A stretch of 64,000 nt of DNA, from the NCBI RefSeq assembly GCF_000247695.1, contig NW_004624748.1, positions 8,391,963 to 8,455,962 of the forward strand. Direction: 5' to 3'. The position numbers were made by a program, and so were the translations under genes. The notes under the pieces were generated by a model that was not told the origin of the DNA, made no database searches, and saw only the letters and a program-made list of their open reading frames with translations. Positions within the stretch are counted from its first letter, which is position 1. Each line of letters begins with the position of its first letter. Positions 9,397 to 20,274 of this stretch are shown here, in pieces. Origin of the DNA: Heterocephalus glaber. Taxonomy: Eukaryota > Chordata > Mammalia > Rodentia > Bathyergidae.

Positions 9397-10355
9397 GGAA
9401 GTTAATACTACCCCTTCAAAGTAAAGCGTGAAGCTTTTACAGTTTACATAGCACATTCACATACACTATTGATTTGGGCCCTATTTAAATAAAAAAGTCT
9501 TTTAGGACAAATCAAATACTTTTTAAAGAATATACTGTAAATAATTTCAGGCATGAGATTATGTATAATCTTTCATCATCAAAGATAAAACTATTGACCC
9601 CTAAGAGACTTTTTATTTTAAAATGTACACATATTCATACATCTTAAAAAGTTCCAAGAGAAAGAAATGAATCCTCTCTTTTATCTGAAGTAAATTACAG
9701 ATCCAATATCCCGAAAGCCCATTACTCACATTCCCAACTTTGAGTAATGGGTCATGTTAAATGTACAGTAGAGTGAAGGTGACAACATCATTTTGAAGTA
9801 GAAATCACCCAGAACTGAAAATTTATACCACATGGCATTAATTACATAAATAATATTAATCTTAAATGAGATAAAAGTTCAAAAGCTACTCACTGTTCTG
9901 TGTCAATTTCAATAATGCTCCTTAAAGAAATCAAAGAAAAACTCATTACCACTAACTTTACCAAAAGTATCTTCAAATAATTACCAGTGATATTTTTAAG
10001 TAGATGATTCAGGAAATTTAAAGCAACTGTACTGTATTTAAATTTAATATCCCATAAGAAATTTTAATATAAAATATTTGAAAGATTCATAGCAATTTTC
10101 TTGTACACACTGAAAGTAGGATTTTTATCATTTATTTTATATATACATATATATATTCAACACAGCCTAAATTATAGTTTAATTTGTACTTCCATTTTGC
10201 AAAGTAGACATTGTTTGGATGAATTTTAAATTCAGTTTTGTTATCACTTGGATGAAATAAGAACTGGACACTTTGAAGGAAGTCTATAGTTTGAAGAGAG
10301 GAAAACGGGCAATTATCTATGCTATTCTGCTTTGTAAAGGCTTCTTCTCTATGGT
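9397..10355. other. AT-rich stretch with one inverted repeat
   Basis: No gene or transposon recognised. It contains the 11-bp inverted repeat listed at 9718-9751 and a short TA run near 10138-10155. Confidence 0.45.
9718..9751. repeat. Inverted repeat, 11-bp perfect arms
   Basis: CCCATTACTCA at 9718-9728 and its exact reverse complement TGAGTAATGGG at 9741-9751 are separated by 12 nt. It could form a stem-loop. No associated gene or transposon terminus is visible. Confidence 0.85.
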
Positions 10356-10356
10356 C

Positions 10357-11650
10357 ACTCAACAAAAATTTATTGATGCCTACGAGCCCAGTGAGCTGTG
10401 AGTGAGGGATTGAGAGAAGGAGAGAGTGAAGTAGTCAACAGGGAGTGGAAAGTGGTTCCAATAAAGAAATGCAGCATGAGAGCCTGACATCACCAAATGC
10501 CCACTTGAGAGAGTGAGTCTACAAATTGCAAGTAAAGTCACTAGGCTGGCCACAGTGCATACAGAGGCCTGACAGCAATGTGTAAACTCACCATGATCTT
10601 TTGACTGGCATTAATTTAGGGCTGGGGTGTGGTTCTGTGACAGATGCTTCCCTAGCATACATGAGGCCCTGGGTTCTAATTCCAGTTTCAAAAAAATTAC
10701 AGATTCAAGATTCATATACATGTTCAATCTTCTATTTGTAGCTCTGATCCCAGGCACATGTCCAACTGGGAAGGGCCAGGAAAAGTCCTCACTTTAAGGC
10801 TGCTCAGTAGAAGTCATGAGTGCCGGAAGGAGGCTCACAGAAGCTCTGAGGTGGCTTCCCACCCCAGGAAAAACCACCTGCATATTCACCCACTCACGTG
10901 TGCTAACTTTTTGGATGTCTTTTACAAGGCAGACATACCATGCTACATGGTATATATTACAGACACAAGTGAGACTCAATTTATAAGCCCAAGTAACTCA
11001 CAGTCTGACAGGGGAGCCAGAGAAGTAAACAAAAGATGCACAGTGATCTGACCCACACTTCTTGGCATCGTGTAATGTCAACCCACAGGGTTGAGAAAGG
11101 GTTCCAAGAGGCACGGACCTATGGGGCAAGTCTCTGGATAAGGGCCTGGGAACCTGCCAGGGCTGGAAAAGTAATTCATTTTAGCCTAACAGTCCCTGCC
11201 ACTGATGTCTAGCAGGGGTTCCATGGAGCTTGCAGTTGAAGGCATAGTCTACAAAGATCCAGAAAGAAGGAAGCCTGAAGTAAGGCAAACATGGCTGGTA
11301 TGGAAAGGAGGAATGAACTGGGAGACATGTGTTAGGTAGAACTGGCAGAGCTTAGTGATCAGTTAAATATGGACCGTGCAGAGAAAGCACTCAAGACATC
11401 TGGGAGTTTCTGGCAGTCTTGTGTGCTACTGGCTCAAAGGAATGGAGGAAAAGATGGTGGCACAAACAAGGCGTGATGAAGTTGGTTTCTGACACATTGA
11501 TTTAAGATATCTATGGGGCAGTCCATTATGTTGACCAGAAGTCCATGAGAAATGTCTTGGTTGAAATGTAGGCTTGGAAGACATGGAGATATAAATGAGG
11601 AGTGGCCATGTGCTACATCGCACTGGAAAAATGTGAAAAATGAGAAGAAA
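10357..11650 (-). mobile_element. L2 LINE remnant(s)
   Basis: AACAAAAATTTATTGATGCC at 10361 is the reversed L2 terminus. 10930-11160 (CTCACAGTCTGACAGGGGAG, then AGAGAAGTAAACAAAAGATG) and the G/A-rich text to about 11650 resemble reversed L2 sequence further upstream. It is broken by a dID unit at 10618-10697. The outer limits are uncertain. Confidence 0.5.
10618..10697 (+). mobile_element. dID/ID-like SINE unit
   Basis: AGGGCTGGGGTGTGGTTCTG, CCTAGCATACATGAGGCCCT and GGGTTCTAATTCCAG, then an A-run. It is a diverged tRNA-derived unit like the right half of B1-dID, standing alone. Confidence 0.8.
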
Positions 11651-12320
11651 ATGAGCAAGAAAAGAACCGCCCAACAGCTGCTACTAGGAAGCCAATACCA
11701 TGCTTTTTCCCATCACGACTTCTCCAAGCAAGAAGGCTTGGCAAGTCCTAGACTTCATACCTCTAGAAGCCACGCACAGTGCTATTTCTATAGCAGCTCT
11801 CTGATCCATGTTCATTACTCAAGTAATAATGATGATGTGATACAGAGACCCCGACCAAGTGTGTGTAATTCAGTGTCAAAATTTGTTACATTATCACACA
11901 TTTTTTAGGAACCAAATATAACTCATGCTTTAGAAATAAAGATTCATTCTGTTATACTTAGGGTCACTATCAATTTCCAAAACAACAAAAAATACTACAG
12001 GCTAAACTAAGGCAACTGAGAAGTTAGACTCCTTCCAGAAATACTTCCTTGGACAATTTTTTTTCTTAGCCCAAAAATACAAAACAAAGAGTGAACTGTT
12101 GACAAAGTGCCTGATTTTCCAATTTTTAAAGTTCACAGTGAGCTAGGGCAGTGTTGATAAGAAAGGCAATTTTGTGATGTGACTGAATATAGTATACTCC
12201 ATTGTGGAAACATGAATTTTAAGGCTAGAAATAACTTATTTACTTCAGACAATTTCTAGATCCTTTCATATACATGGAAGCTACTCACTGAACTAAAAAG
12301 TAGTAAGATCCCTGATTATA
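11651..12320. other. No recognised element
   Basis: A plus-strand frame at 11552-11908 (118 codons) crosses from the L2 remnant into unique sequence and has no recognisable domain. Nothing else is supported. Confidence 0.4.
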
Positions 12321-12337
12321 AAATAGAAACCCTTTCA

Positions 12338-12369
12338 GTTTCTCGGCCTTTTGGCTAAGATCAAGTGTA
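12338..12369 (+). pseudogene. RNU2 (pseudogene): U2 snRNA 5' fragment (micro-retrocopy)
   Basis: 32 nt match U2 snRNA nucleotides 4-35 with one mismatch near the left end; TTCTCGGCCTTTTGGCTAAG and then ATCAAGTGTA are exact. The copy is cut before the Sm site and has no poly-A tail. Near-perfect 14-bp direct repeats flank it: TAGAAACCCTTTCA (12324-12337) and TAGAAACCATTTCA (12373-12386). It cannot make functional U2. This matches the known class of 3'-truncated snRNA pseudogenes inserted with target duplications. Confidence 0.85.
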
Positions 12370-12389
12370 AACTAGAAACCATTTCATAT

Positions 12390-13150
12390 TATTTACTACA
12401 AACTATAATAGAAAGTTTATTGAAATAATTTGAGGATGTATTTAACTATTGTATTTTTTTCAAACACATCATCTCTAAAAGATTTAAATGTAAACAAAAT
12501 GCTCATTCTCTTTGAGACTTTTTTCCTCATATTTTGATCACGTAATTTACTCATCTAGAATTCAAGAATAACAAATAATTGTTGCTCACATTTTCTTCAA
12601 ACAAGAGGTTTTCTCAAAAACTCTGAAAAGAAAAGAGGTAATGTTACTGGGATAAATTCAGAAGTCTATTTTCTTTAAAACTATTGTATTATGATTATAC
12701 CTTGAAGACTACACAGATTTTATCTTTTCATCAATTAATTGCTTTGCAAACAATGTGAAAGCCAAATCTGTTAAAAAATGTTGTTTTCTCCCTGACGTTC
12801 AAGCTGTGTATTATTAATCCTATGTTAGAGTGGGCACAAAAATGATGCAAAATTATACAGTGTTTGCAATGAGAATTCTCAAGGTCTTCACCATTAAGTC
12901 AGTAATTCCAATAATGACAACCATATGTTCATGTGGGGTATGCATATGGTGCCAAGCTAGCAAATGGGGGCCTGCTAGCACTACAAACCTTACTGCCATA
13001 TTAGGTACTTTCTGTGTCCTATGTGCAAGTGTTTTCTATGAAACTCATTATAAATCTCAAAACAAATAAAAAACAACAACAGGAGTGTTATATTCTATTT
13101 GCAGAAAAGCAATGGACAGACAGAAAAGTAAAATAATTTGACCTCTAAAT
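12390..13150. other. No recognised element
   Basis: AT-rich intronic DNA. The 79-codon frame at 12830-13069 has no recognisable content. Confidence 0.4.
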
Positions 13151-13159
13151 CACAACTAA

Positions 13160-13295
13160 GAGGGTAAAAACCTGTGAACATACTTAATACCACTAAACTG
13201 CATACTTAAGTAAAAATGGCTAAAATGGTGAATTGCGTGTTATGCATGTATATTTTACCATATAAAAATTAAAAATTAAAAATCAATTTTAAAAG
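13160..13295 (+). mobile_element. L1M 3' end
   Basis: AATACCACTAAACTGCATAC, AAAATGGCTAAAATGGTGAA and GTATATTTTACCATA, then A-rich repeats. This is the characteristic end of an L1M 3' UTR. Confidence 0.75.
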
Positions 13296-15595
13296 AATGA
13301 ACAGCTACATTTGAACTTGACTTGTTTCTTATGCCAAAATAAATTCAAGCAGATGAAAATTTTAACAGTAAAAAGAAACAAAATTATGAGGGGGTGGAAA
13401 AATTGGGATTCAAATGCAAGTAGTCTAGCTTCAGACTCCATGCTACAGACTACTAACAGTCTTCCCCAAATTGTTAATTTATGGTTAAGAACTACCCAAA
13501 GTGCTATTATGTAGACCCACCTAATTATCATCAAATTAAGTTTCATAATAACTCAATAGTACCTCATGGCTTTCTGGAAAATATGCAAAAATATGTTTGG
13601 CTGCTGAGTACATGGGAGCCAAACCCCAAGACCAAGCTGGAAGCCACTAGCATGCCTAAAAATGTGTGAGCAGTTCCTTCACTGCAAAAAGGCAGTGACT
13701 CTCAAGGAGCACAAGACTGAATGCCAAGTCCTCTCAAAAACCTACTTTTGGAGCCTGTAGTTGAGGGAGAAATGTTTGCTATAGAAAGGACGCAGAAAAT
13801 AATCACACTTGTGTTTTAAGAAACCACATGCATACAGCAGAGAACAAACAAAATTACAGTTCTCCAAAATACCTCAGGGTTGAAAGCTTGCAAAAAGCCT
13901 CAAATCTTTCCTGCAGATCTAAAATAGAGTTCAGAGAGAGGAAGGAGGGCCAGAGCCCAGCCTTGAGGGCTCCCTGCGGCCTTTAGACAAACAAATCTTA
14001 GATATGGGGAGTATATTTCTCCCTGAAGCCAGATCTAGAGGGTAGTTGGATGGGACCGAAGGAAACCAGAGTCAACCAGATCTCCCCAAAGCCTAAATTA
14101 ACAATGAAGAGATTATAAATGTCTTACATATATGACTCCACTTCCCACATTTTACCATTTTTCATGTATTAATTGGTGCTTTCTCACTATTGTTCTGGAT
14201 ATCAGCTTAACTGCATTTTACAAAGGAAGGAAAGTCAAAATGTACCTTTCCCCATACATTCAAAATCTCAATACTGAGCTGAATTTCCATGGAACAAACA
14301 ATGCAGTCCTCTCCCAGTCTCAATTTCTTAATGTACACAAAAGCTTGGAAAAACTGTGAGAGACTGACTGCTTGGACACATTATCATACTATGGACTTCA
14401 GAGATGAAGTAAATGTGCCTTGGAGTCTCATATATCAGGGCATGCTAATATAAGAAAGACATAATTTTGAACTCAACTGACCCTGCACTACAAGAAAACA
14501 TTTTAAGTTTAAATCTAATTCAACATCATTCCTGGATTGGTTTGTTGAGGAAACAAGAATAATAGTCCCAGCCTTCAACAACTTTGAAAGATAGGACCAC
14601 AAAGAGAATTCCCATTTTTATAACTTAATAATCAACTGTCATTTATAGGAAAGAAGAGAACAATATTGTGCCTCATCTGTCTGCTGTTCCACCTACTGAC
14701 TATGCCCCAGGTACCCAAATCCTCCGTAAGCTCCGAGACTTTCCATATGCCCATTGTCATCAATTTTCAATGAGCATTCATAGAATGAGTGGCAAGAGTA
14801 TGGCCAAAAAAAAAGGTAATCAGTTGCCTTGTGGTCCCAAGAATGAGGTCCAATGATTTAGTAATCACTATCCTCACGAGTCCTAAAGAATATCTCTTTA
14901 TCTTTCCATTGTCCAGAATTCCTCAGAGGCCCACTTCCCTTCATTGCCTTCACTCTTCCATCTCCACTTCCTCCAATCCTGAACGTTCTTTACTCTATTA
15001 TAATCACCTGGGGGAACCTCAGCTTCATCTGGCTGTAAGAGACATCTTTGCTAACTGGCTTATATAGGGTGGACCATGTGAGAGTTCTCATTCATCTAGC
15101 CCTGATACTGTGAGTAGTACTTGTTTGAGCCAATGGCCAAAAAGGGGCTACTCTACTAAATGACTCAGGAAGTGGCCTGGGACACAAATCCCAAACTGTG
15201 TTGTTCATTCCTGATTGTATTCCTGCTGCCACTTCTCAGTCTTTCCTGCCCATTCTCATGGACTCATAGAAGCACAGATCATTCCCCCAGCCTACCCAGC
15301 AACATCCCTGCAGAGACCTCAATGATGTCTAGGGCTGCACTGGGTGCTGAGGAAGGTCAGAGGGCAGAATCAGAGGCTTAGTCATGAAGGCTGCAGTCCA
15401 TGGCATGTAGGTAACCTTTGCCAATTGCTCCCCATCACTCCCGAGCCTTTCATGCAGATGGAGCCATTATTCATGCTCATTTTATTTTTGCTTGGTACTC
15501 AAGATGACATAAAATATATGAAAAGGATGTTAGAAATGGACTATAAACCCTGAGAAGATCATCAATTTTAACTGGTATTATTTGGGGTTATGTTT
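13296..15595. other. No recognised element over 2.3 kb
   Basis: Mixed unique sequence. Short frames occur on both strands without recognisable domains. A short A-run lies at 14807-14815. Part of 14650-15350 is pyrimidine-rich and may be old L2, but I cannot support that. Confidence 0.4.
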
Positions 15596-15609
15596 GTGGG
15601 GGGGGTTGC

Positions 15610-15806
15610 TGTTCTGTTTGCAGTCCTGAAGACTGAACCCAGGGCCTCAGCACTGAGCTATATCCCTAGCCCTTTAAAAGAAAAAAAATTTAAAAAAAAT
15701 TTTTTTGAGACAATCTCTAGTTGCTAAATTGTTCAGCCTGGGCAACTCACAATCCTCTTGCCTCAGTCTCCTCGAGGGCTGGCATTACAAGTTTGAACTG
15801 CCATCC
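15610..15806 (-). mobile_element. B1-dID composite SINE
   Basis: On the minus strand a diverged B1 (15705-15806; plus-strand cues GAGACAATCTCTAGTTGCTA and CCTCAGTCTCCTCGAGGGCT) is followed by an A-rich linker (15674-15704) and an ID-like unit (15617-15673; ACTGAACCCAGGGCC and ACTGAGCTATATCCCTAGCC). The order is the one seen in the other composites of this window. Confidence 0.8.
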
Positions 15807-15809
15807 CTA

Positions 15810-16505
15810 GAAGTAATATTATTAGTTGGAGGGAGAAAGGTGTCCCCTGCCCTAAAGGATTTTATCTTGGTTTCATGGGGTTGCTGTCCTGATCACTGAT
15901 CTCACCCCTGGGAATCTCTGCAACTCTGCCGTTGGGCTTTTTCATGTTTCCCACAGCTTACCAGGAACCTGGCATTAGCGTTCTTAGGAAAGTCCCTCTG
16001 AGATATCTTTATTTATTTTCTGAAGTTCAGAGAGATTTAGCAGTCCAATGTCAAATTCAGAATAAATAATATATATAAGATAAATTTCAAAGTTTACAAA
16101 ATGGATATTCCAACAGGTAGCTCAGTGGCCTTCACCAGCAGCAGCAGCAGCAGGGTTATACTCCATCTGTCTTGCTGCAGGACATGTTTCCATAGTGTAG
16201 ATTAGACTGGTAACAGGCCATGAAGGTGACCCAGTCAGCAGTCACCCTGGTTCATCCATGATTCGTCTCCACATATCACTGGTACCTCGAAGGAACGGCA
16301 GCTGAATGTATAGTACACAGCGAAGCCGAACAGAGCAGTCAGAGTGGCAGAGGCATTGCCAGCTCCCCTCCCACACAGAGCCTGTTGGGTCAGCATTGCT
16401 GGCCTGGCCTCTGCACCACTTCCCTTTGTGTGAGTCCCACAGACCTTTGTGCATTTTTCTTGTAATCCTCACTCATGTTATGTCCTTTCTTACATCCCCT
16501 CTGCA
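15810..16505. other. No recognised element; short (CAG)6
   Basis: Unique-looking sequence containing a perfect (CAG)6 run at 16136-16153. Overlapping 74-76-codon frames near 16242-16530 on opposite strands look like chance. Confidence 0.4.
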
Positions 16506-16509
16506 AGCA

Positions 16510-16523
16510 GCCCCACATTTTTT
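16510..16523. repeat. Target-site duplication, FABP5 retrocopy, left
   Basis: GCCCCACATTTTTT, identical to the copy at 17179-17192. On the minus strand it begins with an A-run, as expected for L1 endonuclease cleavage. Confidence 0.95.
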
Positions 16524-16525
16524 TT

Positions 16526-17178
16526 ATTAGCATAAACACATTTATTTATTTACTAACAAAGAGATGATCTTGGTTAAAACAACACTCTGAAATAGATGTG
16601 ATAAAGCTAAGTGACCAAAGTAATGAAAAAAAGTCTGGAGATTAGCTCATTGAACTGAGCTTATTCATTCTTGAAGCTAATTCCTGTCCAAAGTAATGAT
16701 GGAATATTTATTCAACTTTTTCATAGACCCGAGTACAGGTGATATTGTTCATGCCACACTCCACAACTAACTTCCCATCTTTCAATTTTCTGGTTATTGT
16801 GCTTTCCTTCCCGTCCCACTCCTGGTACTGAACGAGTGCGCCATCTGTAAAGTTGCAGACCGTCTGAGTTTTTCGGCCATCAGCTGTAGTTTCTTCAAAC
16901 TTCTCTCCCAGGTTACAAGCAAATTGTGTTGTCTTCAGAGTACTTTCAGTTTTAACAGTGAGGTGGTTGCCATCACAAGTGATGGCACACAATCTGGCTT
17001 AGCCACTGCACCCAGTTTTTGCATAGCTACTACCACTCCTAGCTTCTTCATGTAGTCCTCAAAGCCTTTGCTGTCCACCAGACGCCATCTTCCTACCAGC
17101 TGCTGAATGGTGGCCATGGTGGGTGCAGGCAGGCGGGCGGGTACAAGGACTAGAGCAGTTCTTCATGGGCAGCGTGCC
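16526..17178 (-). pseudogene. FABP5 (retropseudogene): FABP5 processed pseudogene (retrocopy)
   Basis: The minus strand from the ATG at 17117 reads MATIQQLVGRWRLVDSKGF and stays in frame to AKPDC. It then continues in another frame as ITCDG through KTESTLKTTQF, GRKTQTVCNFTDGALVQ and ends CTRVYEKVE with a TAA at 16710-16708. Together these cover the whole roughly 135-residue epidermal fatty acid-binding protein without introns. The only reading-frame lesion seen is near 16986-16991, where five bases replace a codon, consistent with one extra GT unit. A short 5' UTR (17118-17178), a 3' UTR with AATAAA-type signals near 16541-16550 and a short A-tail are present. A perfect 14-bp target-site duplication GCCCCACATTTTTT lies at 16510-16523 and 17179-17192. 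FABP5 binds long-chain fatty acids in the cytosol; this copy would yield only a truncated peptide. It is in the same orientation as LRCH1. Confidence 0.96.
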
Positions 17179-17192
17179 TGCCCCACATTTTT
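17179..17192. repeat. Target-site duplication, FABP5 retrocopy, right
   Basis: Second exact copy of GCCCCACATTTTTT, directly upstream of the retrocopy 5' end. The perfect match agrees with the single lesion in the reading frame in suggesting a fairly recent insertion. Confidence 0.95.
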
Positions 17193-17650
17193 TAATAAAT
17201 TAAAGTCATATTTACCAAAGTGTGTCTATAGATAAGGAGGAATTTAATGTCCTTTGAGTTGTACTGCTTTTATTATGACTTTTATTGTTTTGTTACTGCT
17301 CCAGTTGAAAAGTAGCATGGATTTTGAGTGGTTACTCCTAACTCTGGTCATTGTGGATGCATGACTTTGCAGAACCTGAAGTTTTCAGAAATATGCACAT
17401 TGGGGTTATAGCCGAGAACCATAAATGGGAATACAGGTCATGAAAACTGAGAAAAGCACTAATGTGGATGACTCAAGAATATCACAAGCCTATGAATGAA
17501 AAAGAAAGCCTGTTAAGAGGAAATTTTAGCTAGCCCTTTAAAATATGCTGTTCTAAGTGATCAACAACCAAGAACCCTGTCTGGACAGAAAGAGTACTGG
17601 CAGGTTCCAGTGGAAAAGGGACTTGGACACAGCATCCTTTTCAATGTTGG

Positions 17651-17652
<2 letters not shown>

Positions 17653-17700
<48 letters not shown>

Positions 17701-17720
17701 CTGTGTGTCTATGTGTCTGG
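17653..17720. repeat. (GT)n microsatellite
   Basis: Perfect (GT)22 at 17653-17696 followed by an imperfect ATGTCTGTGTGTCT tail. Reading frames over it are artefacts. Confidence 0.95.
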
Positions 17721-17809
17721 GTTAGGTGGACTAGGGCTGACAGGGAGGATGAGGGAAAGACCAAGAAAATGGTAGGAAAGCAGTGACATAATGAAAAAAA
17801 AAAAAGAGC

Positions 17810-17945
17810 ACTGGACAAAGACCCCATCTGTCTCTAGTGAGCTCAAGGACTTGCATAATTTACTTAACTTCTCTGGGCCTTGGTTTTTCTTCCTGCCAAA
17901 TAAAAAGCTTCATTCATATAAAACTCTATGATACTAACAAGAAGG
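17810..17945 (+). mobile_element. MIR SINE fragment
   Basis: GACTTGCATAATTTACTTAA, CTTCTCTGGGCCTTGGTTTT and TCTTCCTGCCAAATAAAAAG match the central MIR region. Confidence 0.65.
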
Positions 17946-19110
17946 TTAAAGAAAGACTCATCCTTTCACACCTTAGCTCCTGGGGGTATCGATGACTTGA
18001 CTTGCATCCATCCTACAATCACAAATACCAGCATACACACAATTGTACAGATACTTAAGGCCAAAATTAGACTGTAAAAATGTGCATATTCTCAAACACT
18101 CTCAGACTCTCAACAGAGTTGAACTGAATCTTTCAAAATGGTCTGTGAGAAAAGTATTATTTTTTTTTCTTTCCTTGCAAATGTATCCCTATCAAATCCA
18201 AAGCTCTTTCCATTTCATCATGCTGTCTAAGAGATGTTGAAGGTATATGAAAACACCCAACTGTTCCTCAAACATGTGAAAAGAACTCACAGAGAAATAC
18301 AGGAAAACACTGTCTGGTGTTCATCTCATTTATAATAAAACAGGAAGTCAGAATATTCTGGTTACTTTCATTTTTTTGTTTTTAATTTTGCATAAATTCA
18401 AGGATGAGAGATGGTTAATGTAAGAAGACAAAGAAAAGTAAACACGGCTACTTATTTGACATATTAACTTATGTCCTCCTTCTACATGGTCCTTAATTTT
18501 AAAAGAGGGCTCTAAAGCTGTCTATGCATCCACAGTCACTAACACTGCAATATAACCACAGGACTGTACTTTAGAAGGAACTATTATTACCACTCATCTC
18601 TCTGCACATGAAAAGGGCTAAAATCTACCTAATGAAAATCAAGTCTACTATTACACATTTCACACATAATATGACATTATTGAGGTTCCCAGGCTTAAAA
18701 TTTAATTGAAAATAAGTTAATCAATACACAATGAAAGTGGTTTCACTTAACAACCCTTAAATTACATAGAACATTACTGCATATAAGATCCACATGTTAA
18801 GCACAGTGGATGATATAAAATGATGGAAACTTCCTAAAGTATCACCTTACAAGTTCATGGCCTGTTTCCCAACTGCAATTTAACTCAAGCCATACTTATA
18901 AAATGCACAAACTGTGCCAAGTACTATCTAGCGAGTACTTTAAAATAGTGGAGCTCAATTGTGACTACCTTTAGGACGCATGTCATTGGACGACCTCATC
19001 TACAGTATGCCAGGCCAGCCCCTTGTTATACCTCAGAAATGAAATCTTCCATCTTGTAGATATAGTTGTCACTAATCCATCATCCATCATTAATGACCTA
19101 GTCACAGGAA
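17946..19110. other. No recognised element
   Basis: AT-rich intronic DNA with no supported gene or RNA. Confidence 0.45.
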
Positions 19111-19114
19111 CTAG

Positions 19115-19505
19115 CTCAGACATTAAACAAGGAAACAATTCAGCCTTAAAAATGGAAGGAAATTCTAACACAAGCTACAACACTAATGAATTTTGTGGAC
19201 TTTATGCTAATTAAAATAAGCCAATCAAAGACAAATATGGCATGATCCCACTTATACAAGGAACCTGGAACAGGCAAATTCATAGAGAATGAATATTCAC
19301 CATTCATAGGATGCTAACTGCCAGGGGCTTGGGTAGAAAATAATGTCAGTGTCAGTTTTCTAAGGTGAAAAGAGTTCTGGACATGGATGGTGGGGATGAC
19401 TGCACAATGGGAATGTGCTTAATGCCACTAGAATTGCAGAAAAGATCAAGGTGGTTTTATGTTATCAGCATGTTGTCACAATTTTTAAAACTTCTTTTAA
19501 AAAAA
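19115..19505 (+). mobile_element. L1M 3' UTR remnant
   Basis: CAATTCAGCCTTAAAAATGG, ATGATCCCACTTATACAAGG, GCTAACTGCCAGGGGCTTGG and TTCTGGACATGGATGGTGGG follow the conserved order of the L1M 3' region. Confidence 0.8.
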
Positions 19506-19974
19506 TCACCATGTTTCCCACATTCTTTCATACTTTTTCCATCAAGAAATTAAGTTTGTGGACCGCTCTACTCCTCATCCCCAACTTGAACAGGTCTTTG
19601 TTATGACCTCAACAAATTCCATGCAGCAAAAGCAACCAGGGGGCTTCTGAGGTGAGGTCGGTTCTGGCAGTTTCTTCTGGAATGCTCACTTCCCGAGCCT
19701 GCACCACCACATGAGAAGTCTAGCTACCTGAGGAGAGGTTATGTGGGGAAAACACACTGAAAGAGTTCCTCAGTTCCCCAGCAGTTTCTGCCTCCAGCTG
19801 TTGGGACTCTCACAGGTCTCAGACTCAGAACTGTGTGTGAACAAAGAAATCTTTTGCATGAACTCAGCCCCAGCCACTCTCTGACAGTAAGTGGAGAGAC
19901 TCTAAGCCAGAACTCCTAGCTGAGCCCAGTCAACCGCCACATATATGAACAGAATAAACAATTTGTTATTGTTT

Positions 19975-20272
19975 ACCTTAGTTTAGTCCCCATAACAAAC
20001 ACACCATAGACTGGGTGGCTTAAACAACAAACATTTCTTTCTCACAGTTCTGGAGGCTGGAAGTCCAAGGTCAAGGCACCAGAAGGTCTGGTGAGGACCT
20101 GCTTTCTGGTTCACAGACAGCTATCTTTTGGCTATGACCGTATATAATGGAAGGGATTAGCTAGCTATCTGGGGTCTCTTTTAAAAGGGTATGAATCCCA
20201 TTCATGCAGGCTAGGATTTCAACACACGAATTCTGGGAGGACACATTCACTCTATACCCTAATACTGCTACA
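19975..20272 (-). mobile_element. MaLR (MLT1/MST-type) LTR
   Basis: The plus strand reads CATAGACTGGGTGGCTTAAA, TCACAGTTCTGGAGGCTGGA, GGGGTCTCTTTTAAAAGGGT and AATCCCATTCATGCAGG, then AATTCTGGGAGGACACATTC. This is a reverse-complement MaLR LTR. Part of the LTR 5' third is missing. It is a solo relic of an ancient ERVL-MaLR insertion with no coding region. Confidence 0.85.
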
Positions 20273-20274
20273 GG

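Noticed and set aside
16136..16153. (CAG)6 as a possible coding poly-Gln or disease-type repeat
   Set aside because: It is too short, and no exon context, frame or splice site surrounds it.
17557..17827. Overlapping Val/Cys and Thr/His repeat frames on both strands
   Set aside because: They are translations of the (GT)22 microsatellite.
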